A DNA stretch of 64,000 bases from the NCBI RefSeq assembly GCF_013407185.1, contig NZ_CP026995.1, positions 1,199,913-1,263,912 of the forward strand, written 5' to 3'. Positions within the stretch are counted from its first letter, which is position 1, and each line of letters starts with the position of its first letter. The position numbers and the translations under genes are program-made. Positions 1 through 7,913 of the stretch are shown here, piece after piece. Below the pieces are notes generated by a model. It saw only the letters and a list, made by a program, of their open reading frames with translations, was not told where the DNA came from and did not search any database. This stretch comes from Nitrosopumilus ureiphilus. Lineage in GTDB: Archaea > Thermoproteota > Nitrososphaeria > Nitrososphaerales > Nitrosopumilaceae.

Positions 1-712
1 CAATAGTATAATCATCATTTATTCTAGGCGAATGATGGACTGTTTGGAATCCGTATTCGGCCCCATTGACAGTATCCATGGCTTTTCTAAACCATGTCTT
101 ATCTGAGAAGTTTCTTCCTGAAAGGCCAAATTTTCCTGCACCAGATGCCTTGCAATTACCTTCAACATCACATAATATCAGATCATAATAAACAGTGTAT
201 GATTTTAGAATAATACCTAGCCTGCTTTCTGCATTCTGGAATCCGTCAACACTGTTCTCAACAAGAGATTTTACCAAAATATCGTCAGTTGCCCACCAAC
301 GGATATCAGCTGATCTTTCAAACAAATTTCTGTCAATAAGCCTAATGTTTGTCAAGGCAAGATTTGCAAGTCGATTTCCTTGTATGCTGATTGATTTATT
401 CTCAATTACTGCCGATAATGCCTCTATTTCTTGAAGTGTTTCTTTTTTCATTTTATCGACTGCATTGTCTGTTTTAGTGCCTAATTCCTCAATGGAGTTT
501 GATACGATTAAAAAATTCCTTCCAACATCACCTGTACGATTTGCCTCGATTTTTGCAGTAGTGGAAAGCATGTGTGTTCTCCTGTTAATTACTTTAGTTG
601 ATTTTAAGGCATCATTAATCTCGTTACCAATAGATGATATGTGGTCTACAACTTGTTTGAAAAAATCTTTTTTCTTTTCAGTACCATCTTCAGATTTGGA
701 AATTTGAGACAC
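1..712 (-). CDS. Receptor-like protein: degenerate MCP hairpin plus Cache-type sensor domain (partial, C-terminus off the left edge)
   Basis: An open frame runs from about 712 through the left edge. The N-terminal third resembles the cytoplasmic hairpin of methyl-accepting chemotaxis proteins (IEANRTGDVGRNF, compared with the usual [13 protein letters not shown]) but has lost several conserved residues. It is followed by a helical linker and a Cache/PDC-like region (IRWWATDDILVKSLVENS, then YDLILCDVEGNCKASG). Signalling-like part first and sensor last is the same reversed order as the soluble MCP at 18.8-20.2 kb. No membrane segment is visible. The chosen start is GTG at 710-712. An in-frame ATG at 734-736 would place the AT-rich TATA-like stretch inside the gene and the operator only 8 nt away. 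Function is inferred; the protein may be a decoy or a non-methylated receptor. Confidence 0.72.
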   Translation of the reverse strand, partial: MSQISKSEDGTEKKKDFFKQVVDHISSIGNEINDALKSTKVINRRTHMLSTTAKIEANRTGDVGRNFLIVSNSIEELGTKTDNAVDKMKKETLQEIEALSAVIENKSISIQGNRLANLALTNIRLIDRNLFERSADIRWWATDDILVKSLVENSVDGFQNAESRLGIILKSYTVYYDLILCDVEGNCKASGAGKFGLSGRNFSDKTWFRKAMDTVNGAEYGFQTVHHSPRINDDYTI

Positions 713-744
713 GAGATAAAAATTATATAATTGCATTAAATTAC

Positions 745-770
745 TTGTTTGTTCAATTTTAACAAAACAA
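745..770 (-). promoter_or_regulatory. TGTTTG/CAAACA-type operator copy
   Basis: An imperfect inverted repeat, TTGTTTGTTC then AACAAAACAA, lies 33 nt upstream of the GTG at 712. It belongs to the motif family found upstream of archaellum and chemotaxis genes in this window. Confidence 0.5.
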
Positions 771-944
771 TAATATCATATCTTTTGTTCTAGTATTATG
801 ATAATTTTTTTATCCCAAAATTTTTCACATATAATTCTGTTTAGTAAAATTGAACATACAAATGTATTTTATCAAAAAATGATTTTTGTAAATTGAGTAT
901 GATTCAGTTTGAACAAAAATATAATCTAAGAAAAGAGTGGGAAT

Positions 945-1100
945 ATGATTTTTTTTAAAACACAACCCAAAGAATTGAGTAAATCCGAAATGCATCAGAT
1001 CTGTTATTTTTGTCAAAAAGATATGGATCTAGGGTTAAGACAGAGCACTCTTTTTAGAGGCCACTGGGTACACATATGGTGCTGGAAAAAACTCATTTGA
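945..1100 (+). CDS. Small CxxC...HxxxHxxC zinc-binding protein, 51 aa
   Basis: This is a complete short frame with ATG at 945 and TGA at 1098-1100. It contains CYFC near residues 20-23 and a second cluster HWVHIWC near residues 40-46, a likely zinc knuckle or treble-clef arrangement. No known family is recognised. It ends about 10 nt before the left end of the TnpB element. It resembles the many zinc microproteins elsewhere in this window. A plausible role would be nucleic-acid or protein binding, but nothing in the sequence proves it. Confidence 0.5.
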   Translation: MIFFKTQPKELSKSEMHQICYFCQKDMDLGLRQSTLFRGHWVHIWCWKKLI

Positions 1101-1137
1101 CCTATTTTTTTATGAGATGCGAGCGGGAAAACCCGGT

Positions 1138-1153
1138 ACCCTTTAGGGTTGGG
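1138..1153 (+). repeat. 16-bp terminal repeat of the TnpB element, left copy
   Basis: ACCCTTTAGGGTTGGG, identical to 2430-2445 and nearly identical (on the complement) to about 40147-40161 in the remnant element. Confidence 0.7.
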
Positions 1154-1226
1154 ATGAGAGCGAGCCATGATTAACAACAATTCCAACATCGTCTTTAAAC
1201 AATATGTGATGTGAAAATGGCCTGTA

Positions 1227-2448
1227 TTGCAACGAAACTACAAGTTCAGACTATATCCAAGTGATTCTCAAGAATACAAACTGAACAACAACCTTAATGT
1301 CTGCAAGTGGGTATACAACAAATTTGTAGAACAAGCTAAAAATAATTTTCTCACCAGAAACGACATGAACTATATTTTGACAGAACTAAAGCAATCAGAA
1401 TCATGGCTGTACAACTATCACAGCAAGATGCTTCAAATGGTATCGACACAACTCGAATCAGCAGAAAAATCGCTAATTGAACTATCAAAGAAAGGTAACA
1501 AGACAGGACAATTGAGATTTGCAAGATACGGAGAATATAGGACTTTCACATACAACCAGTCAGGATTCAAAATAGAAACTAATGGAGACAAGACATTGCT
1601 ATATCTCTCAAAGATTGGACATATAGAAATTAGAAAACACAGGGAAATTCCAGATGATGCAAACATAAAACAAGTTATAGTTACAAAGACACCATCAGGG
1701 AAATGGTTTGTGTGTGCGACTGTCGATATTTCAGAACCGCTGATCAGCATCATCCCAAAAATCTCATTTTCAAAGCCAGTTGGAATCGATGTCGGCATAA
1801 AATCATTTGCATACGATTCAGACGGATATCAAACACCAAATCCACTAAACCTCAAAAAGATGCTAAAGCCGCTTGCCAGAATTCAGAGAAAAGTATCAAG
1901 ACGAAAAAAAGGCAGTAACAACAGACTAAAAGCAATACTGCACATGCAAAAGATACACGAAAAAATAGCAAACAGAAGAAAAGACTTTCAGCACAAGCTT
2001 TCAACACAGTATGCAAAAAACAATGATGTCGTATTTGTGGAAAAACTTGAGAATTCCAAACATGGTAAAAAACCACAAATTGGCAAAAAGTATAATGGAT
2101 TCAAGCTGGGGGACATTTTTGCAAAAACTGGAATACAAGTGCAAGATGCTAGTTGAGGTACCTTCAAGAAACACTACAATAGACTGCTCAAGATGCGGAA
2201 ACAAGGTTTCAAAAAGTTTGGCAGTTAGAATACACCGATGTGACAAATGCAATTTGGCAATGGACAGAGATTACAATGCAAGCATCAACATCTTGCAAAA
2301 AGGATTGAACATATTCAATCACAATACACTACCGCAGGAACTGCGGGAATTAACGCCTGTGAAGATCTCAAAGAGGTCGATGAAGCAGGAAGTAGCAGTC
2401 ATTACTGCCTTCTCAAAAGAGAAGCCCAAACCCTTTAGGGTTGGGTAG
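1227..2448 (+). pseudogene. tnpB: tnpB, RNA-guided nuclease of IS605-type element, broken by a frameshift
   Basis: The N-terminal part reads in one frame to a stop at 2154-2156 and contains the wHTH-like start (MQRNYKFRLYP) and the first RuvC motif (GIDVG). It also has the glutamate-bearing motif VVFVEKL near 2030-2050. The C-terminal part reads in another frame from about 2050 to 2448. It contains the four-cysteine zinc ribbon (CSRCGNK...CDKCN) and the last RuvC aspartate in DRDYNAS. All three RuvC acidic positions therefore survive, but they are split by a one-base frameshift around 2045-2062. It could be a dead gene or a sequencing error. In this family TnpB cuts DNA adjacent to a TAM using a guide from the element's 3' end. 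Confidence 0.85.
2430..2445 (+). repeat. 16-bp terminal repeat of the TnpB element, right copy
   Basis: Same 16-mer as 1138-1153. It overlaps the tnpB C-terminus and lies just before the right boundary; by analogy it would form the 3' hairpin of an omega-RNA. Confidence 0.65.
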
Positions 2449-2533
2449 TTCACAATTGTGTAATTGAAGCTAGATGAGATCTTTATTATTTGGAAACATT
2501 TGACTCATAGTCACACTTAGTATTATGAGAGAT

Positions 2534-2790
2534 TTATGACTGCTTAATTGATTTTAACATTGCTAATGATTGCTTGACCAAAAAAGGTTTTTCAATTACT
2601 TTGAGTATATCATATGTCCCGATTTCTTGTATAATGAATTCGTCACGTTTCCCGTTAAAATAATAATTTTAGCATGGTAGAAACATTGCGAAAAGACATG
2701 GTAGAAACAAGATGGAGGCATGATTTCTGTAACATCGCCACCTTCAATTTTTACAATAACGTTGTCAAAACAATATGTTCTTGCAAACGT
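2534..2790 (-). pseudogene. Decayed response-regulator receiver domain
   Basis: Read on the minus strand, the segment gives KIIILTGN (the beta-4/threonine region of a receiver) around 2647-2673. After a frameshift it gives GTYDILKVIEKPF followed by a helix and a stop at 2534-2536. The KP dipeptide and the spacing to the end match the receivers at 7.4, 9.4 and 48.9 kb. Upstream of 2680 only scattered similarity remains and no start was found. It lies beside the TnpB insertion, which may have contributed to its loss. Confidence 0.5.
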
Positions 2791-2946
2791 TTATCTTTTT
2801 TCAGACTTGTTTACTCGGGTTATTATGAGATAAATATTTGTCTGTTTTTTTAAGCTGACTGATTTTCAGAAGATGATTTTTTTGATCATCTAATTGTACG
2901 TTTTGATCACACTGTTGGTTATATCAAAAAAAAGTATTATTTTTTT

Positions 2947-3081
2947 ATGAATATATTTAGTAGAAAATCTCAAAATCTAAGCACAATATGTAAAATATGT
3001 AAAATGGAATTTTTAGAATCTGAAAGGACTTTAAGACACATGTTAAAGGCGCACTCAAAACCACAAAAAGCAAAGAAATAG
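2947..3081 (+). CDS. C2H2 zinc-finger microprotein, 44 aa
   Basis: ATG at 2947, TAG at 3079-3081. A single C2H2 finger is obvious: CKICKMEFLESERTLRHMLKAH (C-x2-C, then H-x4-H), with a basic tail rich in K and S. It ends 24 nt before the membrane protein gene at 3106 and may be co-transcribed with it. Single-finger proteins of this size occur repeatedly in this window (for example 50496-50624, and fused to the NDH-2 at 4318). DNA or RNA binding is likely but unproven. Confidence 0.6.
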   Translation: MNIFSRKSQNLSTICKICKMEFLESERTLRHMLKAHSKPQKAKK

Positions 3082-3105
3082 AAAAATCAAGAATGATTTC
3101 AAAAC

Positions 3106-3747
3106 ATGGCCCTATTTAAAAAAAATTATCATGGGGCATCACCATTTATTGAATTTTTAATTGTCTCTTTATCCCTAATTGCCATTTTAATTCCACTTAG
3201 AATCATATCCAAAATAATTTTTGAAGAAGAACTTTTAGGTTCTCTAGGGTTGATTTCCATCGTACTAGGAATGATGTTATTCTTGTCAAAAAAAGAAAAA
3301 CTTGGAAGATTCGGAAAAATGTTCATCAGGCAAATTATCAAAAATCATAAAGGGAAGAGAAAATGGTTCATGTATATTCAAACTGCATTGTTTCTATCAA
3401 TAGGAATTTTAACAGTATTTAGCATACATATGGGAAATAATGAATATTACATTTTAAAAGAACAGATAATCACAGAATTTCACAGGCAGGGCATTACAGA
3501 GTCGAGTTTAAATTACGAAGGTATCAAACAGATTTCTTCCCAAATCCCCCTCAAACAACAAGTAGAAGTTGTTATTGCATTGCCTCTCCTGATAATACAA
3601 AACTTTGAAATTTTTTCAGCGATATTGGCCATTACTGATAATTTGATGGGAGGGTGGGTGATGTATTTTTGGCAAGTAGTATTGATTGAAATAATTGAGG
3701 TTTCAGTATTTTTGAGCATAACCAGAAAAATTTTTTTAAAGTCATGA
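3106..3747 (+). CDS. Multi-pass membrane protein of unknown function, 213 aa
   Basis: Four to five hydrophobic segments are visible, around residues 13-38, 43-60, 88-108, 153-172 and 182-205. A basic loop (KKEKLGRFGK, KNHKGKRKW) lies between segments 2 and 3. There is no catalytic motif and no recognised family. It follows a C2H2 microprotein at 24 nt. Confidence 0.7.
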   Translation: MALFKKNYHGASPFIEFLIVSLSLIAILIPLRIISKIIFEEELLGSLGLISIVLGMMLFLSKKEKLGRFGKMFIRQIIKNHKGKRKWFMYIQTALFLSIGILTVFSIHMGNNEYYILKEQIITEFHRQGITESSLNYEGIKQISSQIPLKQQVEVVIALPLLIIQNFEIFSAILAITDNLMGGWVMYFWQVVLIEIIEVSVFLSITRKIFLKS

Positions 3748-3808
3748 AATATTTAGAAAATTAAAAAATTACTCGATTAATAACGATGAAATCATAATAA
3801 TTAATCAA

Positions 3809-4171
3809 TTATTTTGAATTCCTAGCAACTAAATATTCATTCCATGTAGTAGTCTTGACATTTATTGCTTTATCTAAGAGATTTTTTGTCTGTAAAATCT
3901 TTTCTGCATCACCAGAATTTTTAACAATTTTCCAAGTATCTTTAATTATTTTCCAAGAAGTAAATGCTTCCCTATAATTTTTAAAAGCGAGTTCGATTTT
4001 ATTTTTTCTTTCAATTTTTTGTGTGTTTATTTCTTTAGACGTGGCTTCAGATTGTTTCCTTGCTTCTTTATTGTTATTTGAATTATGTGTTGCATCAATT
4101 GAAGATGTGGTAGGAGTTAAAATCAAAAAAAATCCAAGAACAACAGCCATGATCAAAAATTTGGTTTCCAC
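3809..4171 (-). CDS. Secreted or membrane-anchored helical protein, 120 aa
   Basis: The N-terminus is a signal peptide or anchor (residues 1-25, METKFLIMAVVLGFFLIL). A polar linker follows (NSNNNKEARKQSE), then a long charged helix with conserved-looking aromatic residues (YREAFTSWKIIKDTWKIV). No family is recognised. It is divergent from the NDH-2 gene at 4318. A palindromic operator copy lies 26 nt upstream of the ATG at 4171; M8 is a possible alternative start. Confidence 0.65.
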   Translation of the reverse strand: METKFLIMAVVLGFFLILTPTTSSIDATHNSNNNKEARKQSEATSKEINTQKIERKNKIELAFKNYREAFTSWKIIKDTWKIVKNSGDAEKILQTKNLLDKAINVKTTTWNEYLVARNSK

Positions 4172-4197
4172 AATATGCTAATTCAAACCTAAGGTAT

Positions 4198-4213
4198 AAC
4201 AAACAGTTTGTTT
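4198..4213 (-). promoter_or_regulatory. Palindromic operator copy AACAAAC-a-GTTTGTT
   Basis: A near-perfect palindrome (AACAAACAGTTTGTTT) with a 1-nt centre in the divergent region between 4171 and 4318. The half-sites match the operator family but are in reversed order, with AACAAAC first. Confidence 0.5.
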
Positions 4214-4317
4214 ATTTTATTTAAACATCTTTTACAATCATAAATTTCTTACAATACAGGATTTTTGTATAAATTAAACATACAGGTAATTTTTAGCAGG
4301 TTCTTTTTTAATTATAT

Positions 4318-5754
4318 ATGTCCACAATCAATTGCAACAATTGCAATCACGTGTTTTCTTCAGAATCAAATTATTATTCTCATTACTTAACTGTGCATAA
4401 AAGTAATTCGACATCTATCAAAAAAATTTTAATTTTAGGAGGAGGGTTTGGAGGAATAACAGTATTACGTGAAATTGAAAAAAATTTCAAAAAGAGCAAA
4501 GTTGAAATTACAATAGTTTCTGATGAAAATTATTTTTTGTTCACTCCAATGCTGCCTCAAGTGATTTCAGGGTTATTGCATCCTAGCAACATATCTACAC
4601 CTATACGATATTTTTGCAAAAAAGCAAAATTTTTACAAGCTATTATAGAGTCAATTGATTTGGATCAGCAACTAGTTACCATTCAAAGATCATTTGATAA
4701 TAAAATGCGTGCATTAGAATACGATTATTTGGTATTAGCATTAGGAGGAAACACCAATTATTTTAAAAATCATAATTTGGAAAAACACTCCTTTTCTATG
4801 AAAAGCATTGAAGATGCAATTGCAGTCAAAAATCACATCATCTTAATGCTAGAACATGCTGCACAGACAGGAAATTATGAATTGCAGAAAATGTTATTGA
4901 CGTTTGTTGTAGTCGGAGGAGGATTTGCAGGAGTTGAAACGATTAGTGAGATTAATCATTTTGTCAGACATTCAATTTCAAAATTCTATCCAAGTATTAA
5001 TCCAAAAAATATTAACATAGTTTTGATTTCATCAAAAGAACGAATTCTACCTGAAATTAATGAAGAATTGTCAAAAAAGGCGTGGGAATCCATGGAAAAA
5101 GCAGGGATAAACATATTGAAAAATACTAGAGCAGATGATGCAGGCGAGGAATTTGTTATGCTAAATAATGGAGAAAAATTGCCTTGTGCTACATTGATTT
5201 GGACTGGAGGAATCACTATGAATAATGTCGTTTCGGAATTAAAATGTGAGCACGGAGAGAGCGGTAGAATTGTAGTTGATGAAATATTGAGAATGAAAAA
5301 CCGAGAAAATGTCTTTGTTTTGGGAGATTGTGCATTGATAAAGGATTCAAATTTAGATAGTTTCTATCCATCAACTGCACAACATGCAATCAGAGAAGGA
5401 AAACTGATAGTAGAAAATCTGAAAGCATTATTTAAAAATGAAAAAAAATTGAAAAAATTCTCTTTTCACAGTATTGGAGTAATGGCCATAATTGGAAACA
5501 GAACGGGGATAGCTACCATTAGAGGCTACAGCATTATCGGAATTACTGCGTGGCTAATTTGGAGGGCATATTACTTGGCAAAAATTCCCACGTTAGGAAA
5601 AAAATTAAAAATATCTGTGGATTGGGCAACAGACTTTCTTTTAACACGAGACATAACATTGATTGGTACCATTAAAAAGAAAAAGATTCATTTCATACAT
5701 ATCACAGATAATGTTCCATCTATAAAACAACAGTTATCGTCAAATTTGGGATGA
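4318..5754 (+). CDS. NDH-2-like FAD/NAD(P)H oxidoreductase with an N-terminal C2H2 zinc finger, 478 aa
   Basis: Residues 6-27 form a zinc finger (CNNCNHVFSSESNYYSHYLTVH). From residue 36 the protein is a two-Rossmann flavoprotein: FAD site ILGGGFGG (39-47), NAD(P)H site VVVGGGFAGVET (about 198-209) and FAD motif FVLGDCALI near residue 337. The C-terminus (IGITAWLIWRAYYLAKI) is amphipathic, as in type II NADH dehydrogenases that sit on the membrane and reduce quinone. The length without the finger (about 440) is normal for NDH-2. The finger fusion is unusual; such enzymes normally begin at the Rossmann fold. A sulfide:quinone-type enzyme is less likely because no conserved redox cysteine pair is seen. 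Confidence 0.85.
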   Translation: MSTINCNNCNHVFSSESNYYSHYLTVHKSNSTSIKKILILGGGFGGITVLREIEKNFKKSKVEITIVSDENYFLFTPMLPQVISGLLHPSNISTPIRYFCKKAKFLQAIIESIDLDQQLVTIQRSFDNKMRALEYDYLVLALGGNTNYFKNHNLEKHSFSMKSIEDAIAVKNHIILMLEHAAQTGNYELQKMLLTFVVVGGGFAGVETISEINHFVRHSISKFYPSINPKNINIVLISSKERILPEINEELSKKAWESMEKAGINILKNTRADDAGEEFVMLNNGEKLPCATLIWTGGITMNNVVSELKCEHGESGRIVVDEILRMKNRENVFVLGDCALIKDSNLDSFYPSTAQHAIREGKLIVENLKALFKNEKKLKKFSFHSIGVMAIIGNRTGIATIRGYSIIGITAWLIWRAYYLAKIPTLGKKLKISVDWATDFLLTRDITLIGTIKKKKIHFIHITDNVPSIKQQLSSNLG

Positions 5755-6225
5755 TTACCTAAACATTACACAGACATAACTTTCAGTTGAAATAACATAA
5801 AACGAGTAGTCTTTTAAACAGACTTTAAATATTTTTTCGAAAAATTTTTTTAAAAATTCGGTTCCAATAAATCCTTGAGAATGCTCAATTCTAATGAGAG
5901 CCCTCCCAGTTTTTTGCAGGTATTCAAATGTTCCAAAATCAGAATCCTGAAAAAACTTTTGAATTGATGACATAACCTTTGTAACAGTCCCTGGAGTTGA
6001 TAATGAGGGATCATTACAACTCACATAAGAAACGACATTGTTAATTGCATTTTGAACAGTGTTATGTAGGATTTTTTCAATAGAGCCAAGTACTGGTTTT
6101 TTAGGATCATGTATAGGTGCGCTATTAACTGAGTTTTCAAATTCATGGAATAGACGGTCTTTTAACAGTTCATCAACTGTTGATTCGGCTGAATTTTTTA
6201 CTAATTTCTCATACAAACAAATCAT
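5755..6225 (-). CDS. Conserved-looking cytosolic protein of unknown function, 156 aa
   Basis: A helical N-terminal half (LLKDRLFHEFENSVN) is followed by an alpha/beta C-terminal half. That half contains LQKTGRALIRIEHSQGF, an amphipathic helix and a final beta hairpin FYVISTESYVCVMF. It ends exactly at the stop of the convergent NDH-2 gene. An operator copy 36 nt upstream suggests coregulation with signalling genes. Some features recall small-molecule-binding output domains, but no family can be named. Confidence 0.65.
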   Translation of the reverse strand: MICLYEKLVKNSAESTVDELLKDRLFHEFENSVNSAPIHDPKKPVLGSIEKILHNTVQNAINNVVSYVSCNDPSLSTPGTVTKVMSSIQKFFQDSDFGTFEYLQKTGRALIRIEHSQGFIGTEFLKKFFEKIFKVCLKDYSFYVISTESYVCVMFR

Positions 6226-6260
6226 TTTTAATTAAACCAATTATTACCATATGTGTGTCG

Positions 6261-6275
6261 TGTTTAGACAAACAT
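6261..6275 (-). promoter_or_regulatory. Operator copy TGTTT-agac-AAACA
   Basis: A clean inverted repeat TGTTTAGACAAACA with its inner edge 36 nt upstream of the ATG at 6225. Confidence 0.6.
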
Positions 6276-6340
6276 AATTTAATTTTTTAATAGATTTCAG
6301 AATAGAGTAATATCAAACATGAAAAATTTATCTCAGCATG

Positions 6341-6823
6341 CTACTTTACTAACAACACTGGAACTGGAGAGTTTTGAGAGACCTCAAGTGAAACGCTTCC
6401 AAGCATCAGTTTTCGATCTGTTCCGTTTCCTCTTGTTCCCATTATAACCAAATCTGCCTTTGTAGAATAAATGTAAGAGATCACAGATTCTGCAATAGAG
6501 GAAGAAATTGCCAAAAAAGATCGACATGGAATCTCATATTTTGCTGCAATTTTTTTTAATTCATTGTGTCTTAGTTTAATTTGATTTAGTTTTTTCTGCT
6601 CCAGTATTGTCTGATGAGTATTATAATCTAAAAATGATCTTGATAAAAGATCACTTTGAAAAACTGAAAGAATTAGAATCTCAGTTTTGTGATTCATGTT
6701 TAAATTGAGTGCATGCCAAAAAGATCTAGAAGAAAGATTCGAATTATCAAAAGGAATCAAAATATTTCTAAAAATTGGTGCAGGTGATTTTTTTTGAAAT
6801 TTAGGCCGTATCTGCATAAACAA
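6341..6823 (-). CDS. Universal stress protein (UspA family), 160 aa
   Basis: The single Usp domain has beta-1 NILIPFDNSNLSSRSFWHAL at residues 20-40. The nucleotide-binding signature is near residues 130-146 (MGTRGNGTDRKLMLGSVS, fitting G-x2-G-x9-G-S). The protein ends in the usual PVPVLLVK strand. The signature indicates an ATP-binding type. A 19-residue basic leader precedes the domain. GTTTAAAC lies 38 nt upstream. It is flanked by two-component genes, so a signalling or stress context is likely. Confidence 0.9.
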   Translation of the reverse strand: MFMQIRPKFQKKSPAPIFRNILIPFDNSNLSSRSFWHALNLNMNHKTEILILSVFQSDLLSRSFLDYNTHQTILEQKKLNQIKLRHNELKKIAAKYEIPCRSFLAISSSIAESVISYIYSTKADLVIMGTRGNGTDRKLMLGSVSLEVSQNSPVPVLLVK

Positions 6824-6860
6824 AGATATTAATCAAATTTTAAAGAATGGTGTGTGGTTA

Positions 6861-6870
6861 GTTTAAACAA
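6861..6870 (-). promoter_or_regulatory. Short operator copy GTTTAAACAA
   Basis: The palindrome GTTTAAAC has its inner edge 38 nt upstream of the UspA ATG. It is compressed relative to the consensus (no spacer), so assignment is tentative. Confidence 0.35.
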
Positions 6871-6888
6871 AATAAAGACGAGATGAAA

Positions 6889-7395
6889 TTATTTATATTT
6901 ATCATGAAGTTTTTTCATTATATCTAAATATGTGGTAATTTGTGAATGGGTAGGCTCTAGATCTTTGAGATTTTTAATATCAACATTAAGTTTTCCTAAT
7001 TCATCATAGACAGAAGTGTCTTCAATAATATCCAATAATGTTTTAAGACTGAATGGTTTTTGTAAAAGCTCCACAATCTGTTTTAGCGTCTTTATAGATT
7101 CTTTTAATGTGTCTTCAACATATGCCGATGCAAACAAAATTCTTTGTTTAGGACACTTTGATAAAATTGAACTTGCAACTTGCATTCCATTTTTTCTAGA
7201 CAATTGATAATCCAAAACAACTAGATCAAAAGGAATTGAATTAGGTTCTGAATCCAGTTTTGAGAAATATGTTTTAAGAGCAGACTCCCCATCTTCTTTC
7301 AGAGTTACAACGTGATTGTGAGATTCAAGAAAAATCTTATATTCTTCAAGTAAATCAACCTCATCCTCAACAATCAAAATTTCCATGATAACCAC
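6889..7395 (-). CDS. Single-domain response regulator with C-terminal helical tail, 168 aa
   Basis: The receiver domain spans residues 1-125: acidic pair EDE (10-12), phospho-acceptor DYQLS near residue 62, A/S position ILFASAY and lysine in LLQKPF. The remaining ~40 residues form a helical tail with no DNA-binding domain (LGKLNVDIKNLKDLEP...KKLHDKYK). It probably relays phosphate or binds a protein partner. It sits 15 nt downstream of a second receiver gene (7411-7800), so the two form one operon, opposite a membrane histidine kinase at 7914. Confidence 0.88.
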   Translation of the reverse strand: MVIMEILIVEDEVDLLEEYKIFLESHNHVVTLKEDGESALKTYFSKLDSEPNSIPFDLVVLDYQLSRKNGMQVASSILSKCPKQRILFASAYVEDTLKESIKTLKQIVELLQKPFSLKTLLDIIEDTSVYDELGKLNVDIKNLKDLEPTHSQITTYLDIMKKLHDKYK

Positions 7396-7410
7396 TCACC
7401 ATAGTATTAT

Positions 7411-7800
7411 TTATAATCTACAAGAAACAATTTGTTTATCATTATTTGAAACCTTGTTTATTGCCCCCATAATATGCTCAATTTTAAAAGGCTTGAAAAT
7501 CACTCCATCTGCATTTAATTCTTTTAGTTTTCTATTTGTTTCTTGAGTCAGATCTGCGGTAACCATAATCACCTTTGAATCAGGATATGCATTTTTCAGT
7601 GTGCTTAAGAGATAAAAACCATCATACTCAGGCATCCACATATCTGAAAATACAATATCGGGATGCTTTTCCTCATATAATATTACACCTTCCAAACCAT
7701 TTTCCCCCTTACCTATTACTTCAATACCTCGTAACATAAGAAATTCTGAAAAGACTTCCATGGTGTCAAAATCATCATCAATTACAATGACATTTGTCAT
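7411..7800 (-). CDS. CheY-like response regulator, 129 aa
   Basis: Starting at the ATG at 7798-7800, the protein begins MTNVIVIDDDFDTMEVF, the usual receiver start; an upstream extension to 7857 would add a non-conserved leader. Acidic cluster IDDD, acceptor FSDMWMP, T in MVTAD and K in FKPF are all present. It shares a divergent operator region with the kinase at 7914. It and the downstream receiver 6889-7395 are likely partners of that kinase. Confidence 0.88.
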   Translation of the reverse strand: MTNVIVIDDDFDTMEVFSEFLMLRGIEVIGKGENGLEGVILYEEKHPDIVFSDMWMPEYDGFYLLSTLKNAYPDSKVIMVTADLTQETNRKLKELNADGVIFKPFKIEHIMGAINKVSNNDKQIVSCRL

Positions 7801-7860
7801 GTTCACATAACTTCTATCTACATCAAAAAAGAGTGTTTGAAAATTTTGTACAAACACAGG

Positions 7861-7880
7861 TGTCTGTTTAATACAGACAA
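7861..7880 (+). promoter_or_regulatory. Operator copy TGTCTG-tttaata-CAGACA between receiver and kinase genes
   Basis: The inverted repeat TGTCTG/CAGACA has its inner edge 34 nt upstream of the kinase ATG at 7914 and 61 nt from the receiver ATG at 7800. The 34-nt distance fits the constant spacing seen elsewhere. Confidence 0.6.
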
Positions 7881-7913
7881 CCAGTAATTCAATTTGGTTT
7901 TAATTTAAAAAAA

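Larger units (their letters stand above)
1109..2450 (+). mobile_element. TnpB-only insertion sequence (IS605/IS1341-like) with both ends
   Basis: The left end begins near 1109-1135 (TTTTATGAGATGCGAGCGGG). The right end is near 2450, after the tnpB stop (GGGTTGGGTAGTTCAC). Both ends carry the same 16-mer, ACCCTTTAGGGTTGGG, at 1138-1153 and 2430-2445; its core is an ACCC-TTTA-GGGT hairpin. A short relative at 39.88-40.19 kb on the opposite strand shares the left end (GAGCGGGAAAACCC) and the right end (TAGTTCACAA.TGTG), which fixes the boundaries approximately. No tnpA (Y1 transposase) is present, so movement would need help in trans. The region before the right end is where an omega-RNA scaffold is expected in this family. 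Confidence 0.75.

Noticed and set aside
825-1016. 63-codon minus-strand frame overlapping the 51-aa zinc protein
   Set aside because: Composition is phenylalanine/isoleucine-rich without domain; the plus-strand frame with CxxC and HxxxHxxC is more convincing.
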